6,197 nt of DNA from an uncultured Eubacteriales bacterium (lineage in GTDB: Bacteria; Bacillota; Clostridia; Oscillospirales; Oscillospiraceae). The stretch covers positions 1-6,197 of the forward strand of contig CATJWA010000141.1 of the NCBI GenBank assembly GCA_949744025.1, read 5' to 3'. The notes beneath the pieces are model-generated. The model saw only the letters and a list, made by a program, of their open reading frames with translations. It did no database searches and was not told the DNA's origin. Both the position numbers and the translations under genes were made by a program. Of this stretch, positions 6,181-6,197 are shown piece after piece. Each line of letters opens with the position of its first letter. Within the stretch, counting starts at the first letter, position 1.

Positions 6181-6197
6181 TTTACAGGAAAGTACAC
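6181..6197 (-). repeat. Right arm of 17-bp perfect inverted repeat, cut by the window edge
   Basis: TTTACAGGAAAGTACAC is the exact reverse complement of 6076-6092. The last base of the window is the last matching base, so the repeat may extend further. If this is a full copy of the dyad site at 6063-6094, the next bases should read close to CTTTTTGTAAATC. Confidence 0.95.

Larger units (their letters stand above)
6076..6197. mobile_element. Putative invertible promoter segment (alternative: 122-bp MITE or IS end)
   Basis: An AT-rich 88-bp core containing one strong outward-reading promoter is bounded by a 17-bp perfect inverted repeat. This is the arrangement seen in phase-variable invertible promoters upstream of surface-structure genes in gut bacteria (for example upstream of cwpV or flgB in Clostridioides difficile). 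In the orientation shown, the promoter reads into the SLH gene leader (ON). No recombinase gene lies in the window. The right arm meets the window edge, so target-site duplications that would mark a MITE cannot be examined. Confidence 0.5.

Overview
The window looks like part of a chromosome from a moderately GC-rich gut-type Clostridia (Oscillospiraceae/Ruminococcaceae-like). This is inferred from the Gram-positive signal peptide, the three S-layer homology (SLH) modules, the many Listeria-Bacteroides (InlB B-type) repeats, the AGGA-type ribosome binding site and the riboswitch-like leader. No marker gene in the window fixes the taxon.

Layout. Bases 1-152 (+) are the last 49 codons of a gene entering from the left. 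Its terminator hairpin is at 208-241. Facing it is one very large gene on the minus strand (304-5379, 1691 aa), encoding a secreted, multi-domain, SLH-anchored cell-surface protein. From N- to C-terminus it has a signal peptide, an acidic PEET-type 12-residue repeat, an AT-richer N-terminal region of unknown fold, alternating DUF11-like and InlB-type beta modules, a Cys/His-rich module, a Gly linker, and three SLH domains with a short C-terminal tail.

The 800 bases upstream of this gene (5380-6197) appear to hold no protein gene but are dense with regulatory signals. Next to the start codon are two tandem elements with the hallmarks of the c-di-GMP-I (GEMM-I) riboswitch: a GGCAA(A)CC strand, a GAAA-capped hairpin, GCAAAGC, and the two strands of an 11-nt tetraloop receptor (CTAA.../...CTATG). 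Element B spans 5427-5520. Element A spans 5525-5725 and carries a large P2 extension. Upstream of them is about 390 nt of hairpin-rich leader. At the far right is a strong minus-strand promoter (TTGAAA, 17 nt, TATATT; 6119-6147) lying inside a perfect 17-bp inverted repeat (6076-6092 / 6181-6197). The left arm is itself the core of a dyad-symmetric site.

Interpretation (inference). The promoter reads toward the surface-protein gene and sits on a short segment bounded by inverted repeats, as in phase-variable invertible promoters. The surface protein may therefore be under a DNA-inversion on/off switch and, beneath that, a tandem second-messenger riboswitch. The main alternative for the right-hand structure is a short MITE or IS end that happens to carry a promoter. 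The right repeat touches the window edge and no recombinase is present, so this cannot be settled from the window alone.
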